A stretch of DNA of 8,636 nucleotides, taken from Deltaproteobacteria bacterium RIFCSPHIGHO2_02_FULL_40_11 (lineage in GTDB: Bacteria > Bdellovibrionota > JACOXK01 > 2-02-FULL-40-11). Where the stretch lies: assembly GCA_001798105.1 (NCBI GenBank), contig MGRI01000031.1:1-8636 (forward strand), in the 5' to 3' direction. The notes below the pieces were generated by a model, which ran no database searches, was not told the origin of the DNA, and saw only the letters and a program-made list of their open reading frames with translations. Shown one piece after another: positions 1-6,553 of this stretch; within the stretch, counting starts at the first letter, position 1; each line of letters opens with the position of its first letter. The translations under genes and the position numbers were made by a program.

Positions 1-441
1 CTTCATCAACCGCTTCTTTATTTGAGTCTTTATTTTAAAAAACATAGATCTCTTTATTATGACTTATTACAAAAAGTTCGTTCCGATGGTGATTGGGAAT
101 CCTGGCTTACCTTTTTTTTCGAAGGCGTGTGCGAAACGGCAGATGAGGCAGTCAAGACGGCCAAAAGCCTTTTGGCTCTCTATGAAAAAGATAGACAAGC
201 GCTTTTAAGCAAAGGGCGAGTGGCGGGATCCATACTGCAGGTGCATCATTATTTTCAAGGAGCACCTTTGTGTTCACCGAACCGCATCGTCAAGGCTCTG
301 AAATTGTCTGCTGCAACGGTCAACAAGGCGTTAGATTATTTAGAAGAAAAAAAAATTATTTGCGAAATTACAGGGAAACAAAGGGATCGATTATTTTCAT
401 ATCAAAAGTATTTACAAATTCTGAACGATGGAACGGAATAG
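1..441 (+). CDS. Fic-family protein, C-terminal part (5' end outside window)
   Basis: The frame is open from base 1 and begins LHQPLLYLSLYFKKHR, so the TTG at 22 is an internal Leu codon, not the start. Fic enzymes usually transfer AMP from ATP to a hydroxyl side chain of a target protein. The catalytic HPFxxGNGR motif and any inhibitory helix would lie upstream, outside the window. What is visible is the conserved end of the Fic fold (LYLSLYF, then RSDGDWESWLTFFFEGV), a helical linker, and a C-terminal winged helix-turn-helix (about the last 65 residues, with KALKLSAATVNKALDYLEEK as the helix-turn-helix). The ending ILNDGTE is typical of Fic proteins with this tail. The last 30 bp overlap an antisense histidine-kinase fragment. 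I recognise the family with good confidence, but activity and target cannot be judged without the N-terminal part. Confidence 0.85.
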   Translation, partial: LHQPLLYLSLYFKKHRSLYYDLLQKVRSDGDWESWLTFFFEGVCETADEAVKTAKSLLALYEKDRQALLSKGRVAGSILQVHHYFQGAPLCSPNRIVKALKLSAATVNKALDYLEEKKIICEITGKQRDRLFSYQKYLQILNDGTE

Positions 442-711
442 TGGCAAAGTAAAATAAAAAGTACTTCCTTTTCCAATTTCGCTTGTAAAACCAATTTTTC
501 CGCCATGGGCTTCGACAAAGCCTTTTGCAATGAAAAGCCCTAGGCCAGAGCCACCTTTGCCTGAGGCCCCTCGTGTTTGGCCATAGCGGGTGAAACAAAG
601 CCTTTCGAAATGATTGGAGACGAAGTGGAACGCGTTGAAACCCCGCAGATGGGTGAAGGGGCAGACGGTGTGACAATCGACCACTCTGGCATTCGATCGC
701 CTTCCTACCAT
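412..711 (-). pseudogene. Orphan C-terminal fragment of a sensor histidine kinase (HATPase_c)
   Basis: Read on the minus strand, residues about 34-92 match the end of a histidine-kinase ATPase domain: an F-box-like FERLCFTRYGQ, a G2 box GGSGLGLFIAK, then EAHGGKIGF and a GKGSTFYFTLP ending. A TAA stop lies directly before the ATG at 711. There is no upstream DxGxG box, N-box, His phosphoacceptor (HisKA) or sensor domain, so only about 60 recognisable residues of an enzyme normally over 350 aa remain. The first 30 or so codons do not look like any kinase segment. The fragment runs convergent to the Fic gene and overlaps its last 30 bp. I infer a remnant of a kinase gene that lost its 5' part by deletion or recombination. 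The intact G2 box suggests the event is recent or that the assembly is rearranged here. Confidence 0.7.
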
Positions 712-849
712 TTAAGAGAAAAAGGGACGGTTACAAGCGGCGAAGATAAGGGCGGGCCCCCGCCAGGAAAAGGAAAGCCAGATGACCCTGGTAAACCCGG
801 TGACCCTGGGAAACCTCCAGATACACCCGGGAAAGGTCCTCCTAAGTAG
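577..849 (+). CDS. Doubtful small ORF with Pro/Gly/Lys/Asp-rich tail
   Basis: A 90-codon ORF. Its first 45 codons lie exactly codon-on-codon antisense to the histidine-kinase fragment ORF. This part is acidic (MIGDEVERVE, GEGADG) and may be only a shadow. Codons 46-90 lie beyond that ORF and encode a collagen-like low-complexity tail of GPPPGKGK, DDPGKP, GDPGKP and PGKGPPK. There is no signal peptide, membrane segment or Shine-Dalgarno before the ATG at 577 or before the later in-frame ATGs at 610 and 649. The two DPGKP units use different synonymous codons (GGT/CCC against GGG/CCT), a slight hint of coding selection. I do not recognise the protein. It could be a real small protein, the surviving 3' end of a larger gene, or chance. 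Confidence 0.3.
   Translation: MAIAGETKPFEMIGDEVERVETPQMGEGADGVTIDHSGIRSPSYHLREKGTVTSGEDKGGPPPGKGKPDDPGKPGDPGKPPDTPGKGPPK
781..816 (+). repeat. 18-bp tandem repeat, two units (DDPGKP / GDPGKP)
   Basis: Two adjacent 18-bp units, GATGACCCTGGTAAACCC (781-798) and GGTGACCCTGGGAAACCT (799-816), differ at four bases. They are followed by a degraded third copy reading PDTPGKG. In the plus frame they give a DPGKP hexapeptide repeat in the tail of the small ORF at 577-849. Confidence 0.6.
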
Positions 850-883
850 GCGCCCATATATGCACAATTTATAGGCAATCTGT

Positions 884-912
884 TTGCCAAATTCCTGATT
901 TTGCTTCATAAT
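884..912 (+). promoter_or_regulatory. Putative sigma70-type promoter of the lipoprotein gene
   Basis: TTGCCA (884-889) and CATAAT (907-912) are separated by 17 bp, and each matches 5 of 6 consensus bases. The -10 box ends 6 nt before the ATG at 919, so the expected transcript start falls at or next to the start codon, giving a leaderless mRNA. A short inverted repeat, GGCAA-TCTGT-TTGCC (874-888), covers the -35 box. It could be an operator or the weak end of an upstream transcript, but its 5-bp arms are too short to decide. Confidence 0.5.
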
Positions 913-918
913 AGAGCT

Positions 919-3576
919 ATGCACTTAAATCTGCGGTCTGTATATCTTTGCTTTCTGCTTGCCGTTTTATCGGGATGTGGCGGGGGGGCGGGTACCGCTT
1001 TACTGACCGGTGTCATCTTTAAAGGGCCTATCGAAAATGCCAAAATTGAAGCCTATACAGTGAGTCCCAATGGGGAGCTGGGTGAAAAAGTTCAAGTTTT
1101 TGAAGGGGGCGAAAAAGGAAGCTACACGATTGATGTGGATTCAAGTTTATTTCCGCTTTATTTGAAAGTGGTGGGAGGGACATTTACAGATGAAGCCACG
1201 GGGCTTGAAAATGAACTTTCAGAAGAAAATTACCTTTCTACGATTTTATATTCTGTTTCCATCCCAGATTTTATCGATAAACTTTTTAAAGACATTCAGC
1301 AGTATAAGTATACGATTCATATTACGCCGCTCACAACTTTAGCCGCTGAATTGGTGCTGACGTTATTTAAAGAACGTCAAATCATTTTGAAAAACGATTT
1401 AGACTATAGTTTTTCAACCATTGCTAAAAGATTTAACCTGAAAAATTTATATGAGGATGCGCCTGCTGATTTAACAGATGAGTTTGAAGAATCCGCTTCA
1501 GAACTTTCAAGCCAATATGGGCTTGTGATTTCAGGGCTTTCTGAGCAAGCTAAAAAAATATCCCAGGACAATGATGATTCCAGTATTCAAGTCATGACGT
1601 TGGTCACAGCATTAAGACGAGATATTTCAGATGGCCTGTTTGATGGAAAATATGAATCCACCCAAACCCAAGAAGAAACACAAATTACATTGGGAGATAA
1701 AAAAGTACCCTTATCCGATACCTCGACCACCACAGCTTTGACCACGGGCATGAAAGATTTTTTAAAATCTGAATTTAATCGCTCTGGTTTTGAAGAAGCA
1801 GACGAGGCTCTGACACCGCTGTATGAAAAATTAAATGAGAGCAAAAAAAGTTTAATTACAGTGGATCTTACGCCAGAAAGTATTTCAACGGTTGTGGGAA
1901 GTGGGGCCATTTCTTTTTCGGCCAAGGTGTCTGAGCCTTTAAAAAATGAAGTGACTTGGTCTGTGAATGGTATTTCAGGCGGCAATGAAACTGTTGGGCT
2001 TATTTCACCCTCTGGCGTGTATACGCCACCCCAAAGTATGAGCAGTGCCTCAAGCGCATTAACCATTCGTGCAACCAGTACCCAAATGGTTAAAATTTAT
2101 GGAGAGGCTCTCCTTACCTTAAATCATGTCATGGCGTTAAATCCCCTGGAACCTAAAATTCAAATTGAAACGTCAAAAACATTTACCGTAACACTCCATG
2201 AAAGCTTTCAAGGGGCCGAACTCAAATGGTTTATAAATGGCATTGAGGGGGGCAGTGATGAAGTGGGTCGGCTGACTGTTTTAAACGAAACATCTGTGCA
2301 ATATGTCTCCCCCGAAAATCCACAGACCGTTACCCTTTCTGTAAAAGCAAGCTTGGCTGGAAAAACGCATACCCTTGAAACACAGTTAACTGTTTTTGAA
2401 ACGACGGCAACGCTTACGTACGAAGGGTTTTTAAAAGACAAGGTTTCAAAATCTGAAAGTGTGCAAAGTGGCGATGGCCCAGATGCCATGTGGAAGCTCA
2501 CCTTTAACCATGGGGGTGCGTTTCAAGAAACGTTGTCCGGACTTTCTTTAACCGATGAATTCAATAACGCGCTTTGGGATACAACGCCTCAAAATACTGT
2601 ATTTTTACTGGGAATTTCGGAAGACGAAGATGCTACGCTTTTAAATGCCCAAGATGGAAGTATTGCTTTAAGCACGCCACACTTAAAATCTTATATTTTG
2701 TTTGTGAATGATTTTTCAGACAAGATTACAAGTGGGGGAAACACTGTTTTAAAAATAAGTTTACAAAGTGGGAGAACGCTGATGCTTCCTTTTACATTGG
2801 GGCCGTCTTTGGTGGTGACAGACGAAAAAGAAATGGAAGGCGAATCTTTGGAGTATGACTTTATTGGCGTTTTTGGTTCAGGGCATATTCAAGCCAAAGG
2901 GGATGATCCCTTAGCGCTGCGATCCAAAGGAAAAATTTATATCGAAGGAAAAGTTTCTGCAAATGGTACGGCAGGGAAAGATGGGGATACGGATCCTGGC
3001 GTTGGTGGCCTTGGAGGCGCAGGAAGTTCAGAAGGGGGTGCTGGCGGCAAAGGCAATGGAAAAGATGGCAAGGGGTTGGGCGCCGGTAAAAATAAAAAGT
3101 TAAATGACAAACCTGTTGGCGGCGGTGGCGGTGGGTATGCCACCAAAGGCGGAGATGGCAATGGTAAAGGGGGCGGCGAAACCTATGGCACGCCTGAGTT
3201 AGATCCTTGGGTGGGCGGTTCTGGGGGCGCGGGTGGCGAAAATTATAATAAAAAATCCAAAGGTGGCGGTGGCGGTGGTGGCGGTGGCGCCATTCATTTA
3301 AAAGCCAAAGGCAATCTTACAATTTTAGGGAGTGTTTTAGCCCAAGGCGGAAACGGCGGCCAAGGGAGTTTTGGGAAAAATTCAGATGATTCAATTGATA
3401 CCAGTATCCAAGCCAGTGGCGGTGGTGGCGGAAGTGGCGGCGCTATTTGGCTCGAATCTGAAAATGGCAGTGTCACGGTTTCTGAAAGTGCTGACGTTTC
3501 TATCCAAGGTGGAAAAGGTGGCAATCTTGCAGGTGACGGTGGGTTAGGCCGAATTCTCATTCAACCTGCTCTATAA
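919..3576 (+). CDS. Large surface lipoprotein with Ig-like domains and glycine-rich C-terminal region
   Basis: The 885-aa product starts with a lipoprotein signal peptide: MHLNLR, a hydrophobic core, and lipobox LSGC with the lipidated Cys at residue 20. Gly at +2 fits outer-membrane sorting rather than inner-membrane retention. I chose ATG 919 over the in-frame TTG 901 because it puts the charged n-region directly before the core. Domains in order: a short beta-rich carboxypeptidase-regulatory-like module (about 28-90); a mainly helical region (about 100-310); two Ig-like modules (about 316-400 and 408-493), each with a W(S/F)(V/I)NGI(S/E)GG(N/S) strand; a third beta-rich module (about 495-635); and a glycine-rich region (about 650-885) of GGxGG turns alternating with short strands such as GAIHLKAKGNLTI and GAIWLES, ending GLGRILIQ. 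Such tails are common in large secreted proteins of myxobacterial and deltaproteobacterial type. A structural or adhesive surface role is inferred. It overlaps the convergent MetF-like gene by 6 bp. Confidence 0.8.
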   Translation: MHLNLRSVYLCFLLAVLSGCGGGAGTALLTGVIFKGPIENAKIEAYTVSPNGELGEKVQVFEGGEKGSYTIDVDSSLFPLYLKVVGGTFTDEATGLENELSEENYLSTILYSVSIPDFIDKLFKDIQQYKYTIHITPLTTLAAELVLTLFKERQIILKNDLDYSFSTIAKRFNLKNLYEDAPADLTDEFEESASELSSQYGLVISGLSEQAKKISQDNDDSSIQVMTLVTALRRDISDGLFDGKYESTQTQEETQITLGDKKVPLSDTSTTTALTTGMKDFLKSEFNRSGFEEADEALTPLYEKLNESKKSLITVDLTPESISTVVGSGAISFSAKVSEPLKNEVTWSVNGISGGNETVGLISPSGVYTPPQSMSSASSALTIRATSTQMVKIYGEALLTLNHVMALNPLEPKIQIETSKTFTVTLHESFQGAELKWFINGIEGGSDEVGRLTVLNETSVQYVSPENPQTVTLSVKASLAGKTHTLETQLTVFETTATLTYEGFLKDKVSKSESVQSGDGPDAMWKLTFNHGGAFQETLSGLSLTDEFNNALWDTTPQNTVFLLGISEDEDATLLNAQDGSIALSTPHLKSYILFVNDFSDKITSGGNTVLKISLQSGRTLMLPFTLGPSLVVTDEKEMEGESLEYDFIGVFGSGHIQAKGDDPLALRSKGKIYIEGKVSANGTAGKDGDTDPGVGGLGGAGSSEGGAGGKGNGKDGKGLGAGKNKKLNDKPVGGGGGGYATKGGDGNGKGGGETYGTPELDPWVGGSGGAGGENYNKKSKGGGGGGGGGAIHLKAKGNLTILGSVLAQGGNGGQGSFGKNSDDSIDTSIQASGGGGGSGGAIWLESENGSVTVSESADVSIQGGKGGNLAGDGGLGRILIQPAL
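3262..3291 (+). repeat. GGTGGC-type hexamer tract encoding nine consecutive glycines
   Basis: The tract reads GGT GGC GGT GGC GGT GGT GGC GGT GGC GCC inside the glycine-rich part of the lipoprotein, residues 782-791 (Gly x9, then Ala). The 3- and 6-bp periodicity is in frame, so slippage would change linker length without a frameshift. Similar but shorter runs lie at 3118-3135 and 3418-3432. Confidence 0.7.
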
Positions 3577-4503
3577 GTTTTGAATTTCCTTTTCAAAACA
3601 AGAAACCATGTCATAAGAAGCTTCTATATTATGTCGCATAATGTATTCAATATTCACGCCGAGTGGAATCTTTAAGTCGTTGTCTTGAATAAAGGTATAA
3701 ATGTCTTTAAAAAAAGAAATCGCCATTTCAATGGAGCGTAAGCGCATTTGGTTTGGGTTTCTTAAAAGAAGCGTTGAAACTTCCTGCGGAATTAAAACGC
3801 CAAGCCGTCTTAAAAATTCAAGATCGTTTTCGGAGGCAATGGGGGAGAAGCTTAAAAAGAATCGAGCGGGTGGTAAGCCCAACTGGTTTCGCTTTGTTGC
3901 ATAACTTTTTAAAAAGGCTTTGGTTTCTTCCGTTTCACATAAAACTTGGGATGTAAAAAAGGAAACGCCATTTTTTTGTTTTAAAATAACGCGGTCCGAT
4001 TCATGAAGCCCCGTGTCTTTTTCTTTTCTGTGGGGAATGAGAATGCCGCCAACGGTATGGGTTTGGGAAACAAGTTTTGAAAAATCATTGACAGAAGGGC
4101 CAGGGTATTTTTGGTCTTGTGCGGCCCCGCCCACAAAAATGAAATTACGAATAGTGTAAAGATCGTGGGATTCCTGAAGCCAGGTTTTTTGAACTTCAAG
4201 TGGCTGGTGCACAACCACGTGGTTAATGACCATTTCATAGGGTGTCGTGGTAAGCGCTTGAATGAACGCGGCATATTTTCTGGGTTCGAGCTTTTGAGGA
4301 CTATTGATCGCAGGGCTGCCGCCCGCAGGGCCATCTAGGATTTCTGGGATATTGATGGCTGAAATCGCTTTTCCCTCTAAGCCTCTGAGAAGCTTTTCCA
4401 CTTGCGCATGAATCTTTTCTTCTTTTGCGTCCGCTTTTGGCGGGATGACTTCATACATGATGGGAACCGTGTGGTTATTTTCAGATGTCTTGAGGCACGA
4501 CAT
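3571..4503 (-). CDS. MetF-like (methylenetetrahydrofolate reductase superfamily) TIM-barrel protein
   Basis: The 310-aa product is close to the usual size of bacterial MetF, about 300 aa. Features that fit this flavin-linked barrel: YEVIPPK at 17-23, aligning with the FEFFPP strand that carries the catalytic Glu of MetF (here Glu18); SAINIPEI at 48-55; NHVVVH at 94-99; the strand NFIFVGG at 120-126; GVSFFTSQV at 179-187, where MetF has its folate-contacting Gln (here Gln186); RFFLSFSPI at 214-222; and a helical C-terminus with GVNIEYIMRHNIE. MetF reduces methylene-THF to methyl-THF for methionine synthesis, but this sequence looks like a divergent branch, so its substrate is uncertain. Start: ATG 4503 lies 8 nt after a good -10 box, while ATG 4458 (just before YEVIPPK) is possible if the leader is longer; neither has a clear Shine-Dalgarno. 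No signal peptide is seen, so it is cytoplasmic. It stands alone, divergent from the peptidase gene. Confidence 0.65.
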   Translation of the reverse strand: MSCLKTSENNHTVPIMYEVIPPKADAKEEKIHAQVEKLLRGLEGKAISAINIPEILDGPAGGSPAINSPQKLEPRKYAAFIQALTTTPYEMVINHVVVHQPLEVQKTWLQESHDLYTIRNFIFVGGAAQDQKYPGPSVNDFSKLVSQTHTVGGILIPHRKEKDTGLHESDRVILKQKNGVSFFTSQVLCETEETKAFLKSYATKRNQLGLPPARFFLSFSPIASENDLEFLRRLGVLIPQEVSTLLLRNPNQMRLRSIEMAISFFKDIYTFIQDNDLKIPLGVNIEYIMRHNIEASYDMVSCFEKEIQNL

Positions 4504-4511
4504 AAGTTTTA

Positions 4512-4540
4512 TGTATACCCAGAACTTTTTATTGGAGCAA
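4512..4540 (-). promoter_or_regulatory. Putative promoter of the MetF-like gene
   Basis: On the minus strand, TTGCTC (4540-4535), a 17-bp spacer and TATACA (4517-4512) precede the ATG at 4503 by 8 nt. The predicted transcript start lies within a base or two of the ATG, again suggesting a leaderless message. Its -35 box overlaps the -35 of the divergent promoter at 4532-4560. Confidence 0.45.
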
Positions 4541-4560
4541 TCTTAAATTTATTGTTATCT
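4532..4560 (+). promoter_or_regulatory. Putative promoter of the prolidase-type peptidase gene
   Basis: TTGGAG (4532-4537), 17 bp, TTATCT (4555-4560), then 7 nt (TAAGAAG) to the ATG at 4568. The boxes are weaker than in the divergent promoter. AAGAAG abuts the ATG directly, too close for a working Shine-Dalgarno. If the downstream ATG 4586 were the true start, the leader would be about 18-20 nt. Confidence 0.35.
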
Positions 4561-4567
4561 TAAGAAG

Positions 4568-5881
4568 ATGACCGTATTGAAGCACATGCATGCAAACAAC
4601 AGAAAAAATCTGTGTAAAAAATTGCCGAAAGGAATTGTCGTTGGGTTGGGGCAGGTGGATGTCATTCGAAACAGTGACGTGCATTATCCTTTTCGGCAAG
4701 AATCTAATTTTTTATACTTGAGTGGCATTCAGATGCCGGATTTTGCATTTATTCTTTTATTAGAAACAAACCAGTTTTTTATATTTATGCCCAAAATAGA
4801 CGCCAAGCATGTGGTGTGGTTGGGGAAGATTCCCTCTCCAACGGAAATTCAAAAAGAATATGGAGCATCCAAAGTAGGTTTTTTAGATCAGTTTGAAACG
4901 GTGCTTTCAAAGTTTCATCCCGGTAAACAGAATGTTTATGTTTTAGGATCCAAGCAATCAAAACTTTGGAAAAAAACAGCGCCCTATGTCCATGCAAAGA
5001 ATCAAAAGACACTTTCAAATTGTATGGCCGAGCTTCGGTATATTAAGTCTGAAGCAGAAATAAACCTGCTTCAAACATCTGCAAAGATTTCAGCGCTCGG
5101 GCATCGGGCAGCGATGGATAAAGCAAAGCCCGGAAAGTTTGAATACGAAATTCAGTCTTATATCGAGCATGTGTTTCGTTTAAATGGGGCGAGCCAAACA
5201 GCCTATGGCAGCATTGTGGCAAGTGGCAAAAATTCAGCCGTGCTACATTACTTTCAAAATAATGCAAAATTAAAGGCAGGGGATTTACTTTTAATTGATG
5301 CGGGGTGTGAAGTAGAAGGCTATGCAGCAGATATTACGCGAACGTTTGCAGTAAGTGGGAAGTTGACCTCCCCCCAAAAAGAAATTTATGAGATTGTGCT
5401 CAACGCCCAAAAAAAGGCCATCCAAAATATAAGGCCCGGCCGACGCTTTCGTGAACTTCATGACCTTTCAAGTCAAGTGATGTTAGAGGGATTAAAAGAC
5501 ATGGGGCTTTTGAAAGGAAATGTTTCAGACATGTTTGAAGCGGGGGTTGAAAAATTATTTTTCCCGCATGGTCTCGGGCACCCCTTGGGCCTCGATGTGC
5601 ATGATGTGAGTCCGGTGGAGCCACAGACAGGCGTAAAAAAGAAAAAGGGACAACTCAGAGCCAATGTGAAATTAGAAGTCAATTCTGTGTGGACCGTGGA
5701 GCCCGGCATTTATTTTATTGATGTTCTTTTAAAAGACCCCAAAAACAGAAAGAAATTTAAAGACTTTGTCCACTGGCCCAAGGTCGATCGGTTTTTAAAC
5801 TTTGGGGGAATTCGCATTGAAGACGATGTGGTCGTCACTTCGGGTACGCCCAAAATCCTAACCGCTTCTTGCCCAAAATAG
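4568..5881 (+). CDS. Prolidase-type Xaa-Pro peptidase (M24B family)
   Basis: The 437-aa product is a pita-bread metallopeptidase that removes the residue before proline from peptides, helping recycle Pro-containing peptides in the cytoplasm. All five dimetal ligands are visible: Asp244 and Asp255 (LLIDAG...ADITRTF), His338 (PHGLGHPLGLDVHDV), Glu378 (TVEPGIYF) and Glu418 (GGIRIEDD). Supporting histidines are His227 (SAVLHY), His334 and His345. The N-terminal domain (about 1-155) has the family's FRQESNFLYLSG and HVVWLGKI stretches. The insert between the fourth and fifth ligands (IDVLLKD...FVHWPKVDRFLNF) resembles E. coli PepQ and eukaryotic prolidase more than PepP, so a dipeptidase is more likely than aminopeptidase P; this is by eye. 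A second possible start is ATG 4586. There is no signal peptide. The gene has no operon partner: the divergent MetF-like gene lies to its left and an opposing transposase to its right. Confidence 0.9.
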   Translation: MTVLKHMHANNRKNLCKKLPKGIVVGLGQVDVIRNSDVHYPFRQESNFLYLSGIQMPDFAFILLLETNQFFIFMPKIDAKHVVWLGKIPSPTEIQKEYGASKVGFLDQFETVLSKFHPGKQNVYVLGSKQSKLWKKTAPYVHAKNQKTLSNCMAELRYIKSEAEINLLQTSAKISALGHRAAMDKAKPGKFEYEIQSYIEHVFRLNGASQTAYGSIVASGKNSAVLHYFQNNAKLKAGDLLLIDAGCEVEGYAADITRTFAVSGKLTSPQKEIYEIVLNAQKKAIQNIRPGRRFRELHDLSSQVMLEGLKDMGLLKGNVSDMFEAGVEKLFFPHGLGHPLGLDVHDVSPVEPQTGVKKKKGQLRANVKLEVNSVWTVEPGIYFIDVLLKDPKNRKKFKDFVHWPKVDRFLNFGGIRIEDDVVVTSGTPKILTASCPK

Positions 5882-5889
5882 GTGCATCC

Positions 5890-5901
5890 GGGTCAGATCC
5901 C
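5890..5901. repeat. GGGTCAGATCCC, candidate end motif of the Y1 transposase unit
   Basis: An imperfect palindrome (GGG/CCC arms) between the peptidase stop and the 3' end of the transposase gene. Short GGGTCAGA-type motifs flank many Y1/RAYT genes in proteobacteria. A loosely similar GGATCAGA lies on the other side at 6582-6589. The match is short and may be chance. Confidence 0.2.
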
Positions 5902-5931
5902 TTAGCATAAATATTCAGCAGGTACTTTATT

Positions 5932-6540
5932 TTATAGAGCATGATTTCCGATGGATTCATTTCTGAAAGTGGAGAGTGTAATCATTAAGTCATCGTCATT
6001 AGAGGTCCGATCTGATGAGCTTAAAAAAGTTTGATATGAAGTTTTATCAGTGTAATATTCCCAGACAGGCTTTTCAACAACAGGGTCAAAGTTAATTTTA
6101 TTCATATGAAATCGTGCGCTTGACCAAACATAGTGGGTCGGATTTCCGACCATGCCCGCCCGCACAGGGTTTAGTTCAATGTATCGGCAAACAGCCCATA
6201 AGTATCGCTCATTGTTTACCAATGCGCAAAAATATCGTCCTTCATACAAAGCGCCTGATCTGCCATATTTTTTATTTATATATTGTGCAAAAGATATATT
6301 TAGCCGATGCATCATTTTTTGTAGCGATCCATCTACTCTTGGAATTGCTAGAAGATGAATATGATTCGGCATGAGACAGTAAGAAACAATGTCTATGGAT
6401 TCTTCCTGTGCGTATTCCTTTAGAAAACGTAAGTAAGTTTCGGAATCCTTTATTTCTCTAAAGAGCTTCGATTTATTATTGCCGCGTTGTACGACATGAT
6501 GTGGATAGTCTGTAAGAATGATTCTTGTTTTTCTTGGCAT
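5932..6540 (-). CDS. REP-associated-type Y1 tyrosine transposase (RAYT, IS200-like Y1_Tnp)
   Basis: The 202-aa product starts MPRKTR at ATG 6540, the usual N-terminus of this family; the longer frame to TTG 6573 adds nothing conserved. Y1 HUH enzymes nick single-stranded DNA at hairpin-marked sites and covalently bind the 5' end. The HUH motif is His60-Ile-His62 (MPNHIHLL) and the catalytic Tyr is Tyr120 in RYIELNPVRAGMV. Other family signatures are YHVVQRGNN-like HHVVQRGNN at 14-22, SFAQYINKKYGRSGALYEGRY at 83-103, and a YVWSSA block at 137-142. The catalytic core is therefore complete. The C-terminus stops soon after the usual IxxxT..xxxxG segment (ITLSTFRNESIGNHAL) and may be slightly short. 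It is a single gene with no tnpB partner. A -10-like TATAAG (6553-6548) lies 7 nt before the ATG. Confidence 0.9.
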   Translation of the reverse strand: MPRKTRIILTDYPHHVVQRGNNKSKLFREIKDSETYLRFLKEYAQEESIDIVSYCLMPNHIHLLAIPRVDGSLQKMMHRLNISFAQYINKKYGRSGALYEGRYFCALVNNERYLWAVCRYIELNPVRAGMVGNPTHYVWSSARFHMNKINFDPVVEKPVWEYYTDKTSYQTFLSSSDRTSNDDDLMITLSTFRNESIGNHAL

Positions 6541-6547
6541 ACGAGTA

Positions 6548-6553
6548 CTTATA
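6548..6553 (-). promoter_or_regulatory. Possible -10 box of the transposase gene
   Basis: TATAAG on the minus strand, 7 nt before the ATG at 6540, with no Shine-Dalgarno in between. There is no good -35 at 16-18 bp; TTGGCA is present but only 14 bp upstream. It is listed because it repeats the spacing seen at three other genes here. Confidence 0.3.

Noticed and set aside
368..676. Second minus-strand ORF across the kinase fragment
   Set aside because: It is a frame-shifted reading of the same DNA; the kinase motifs appear only in the 412-711 frame.
901..918. TTG 901 as start of the lipoprotein gene
   Set aside because: It has no Shine-Dalgarno, overlaps the -10 box, and would put extra residues before an otherwise ideal lipoprotein signal peptide starting at ATG 919.
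2937..3560. Proline-rich minus-strand ORFs at 2937-3161 and 3294-3560
   Set aside because: They are the antisense of GGN glycine codons (read as Pro and Ala) inside the lipoprotein gene, with no other coding sign.
3981..4334. Arg/Lys-rich ORF on the same strand inside the MetF-like gene
   Set aside because: Another frame of the MetF-like gene with no start signal or domain of its own.
6114..6374. Plus-strand ORFs antisense to the transposase (6114-6374 and 6152-6358)
   Set aside because: Shadows of the well-supported minus-strand Y1 transposase, with no recognisable domains.
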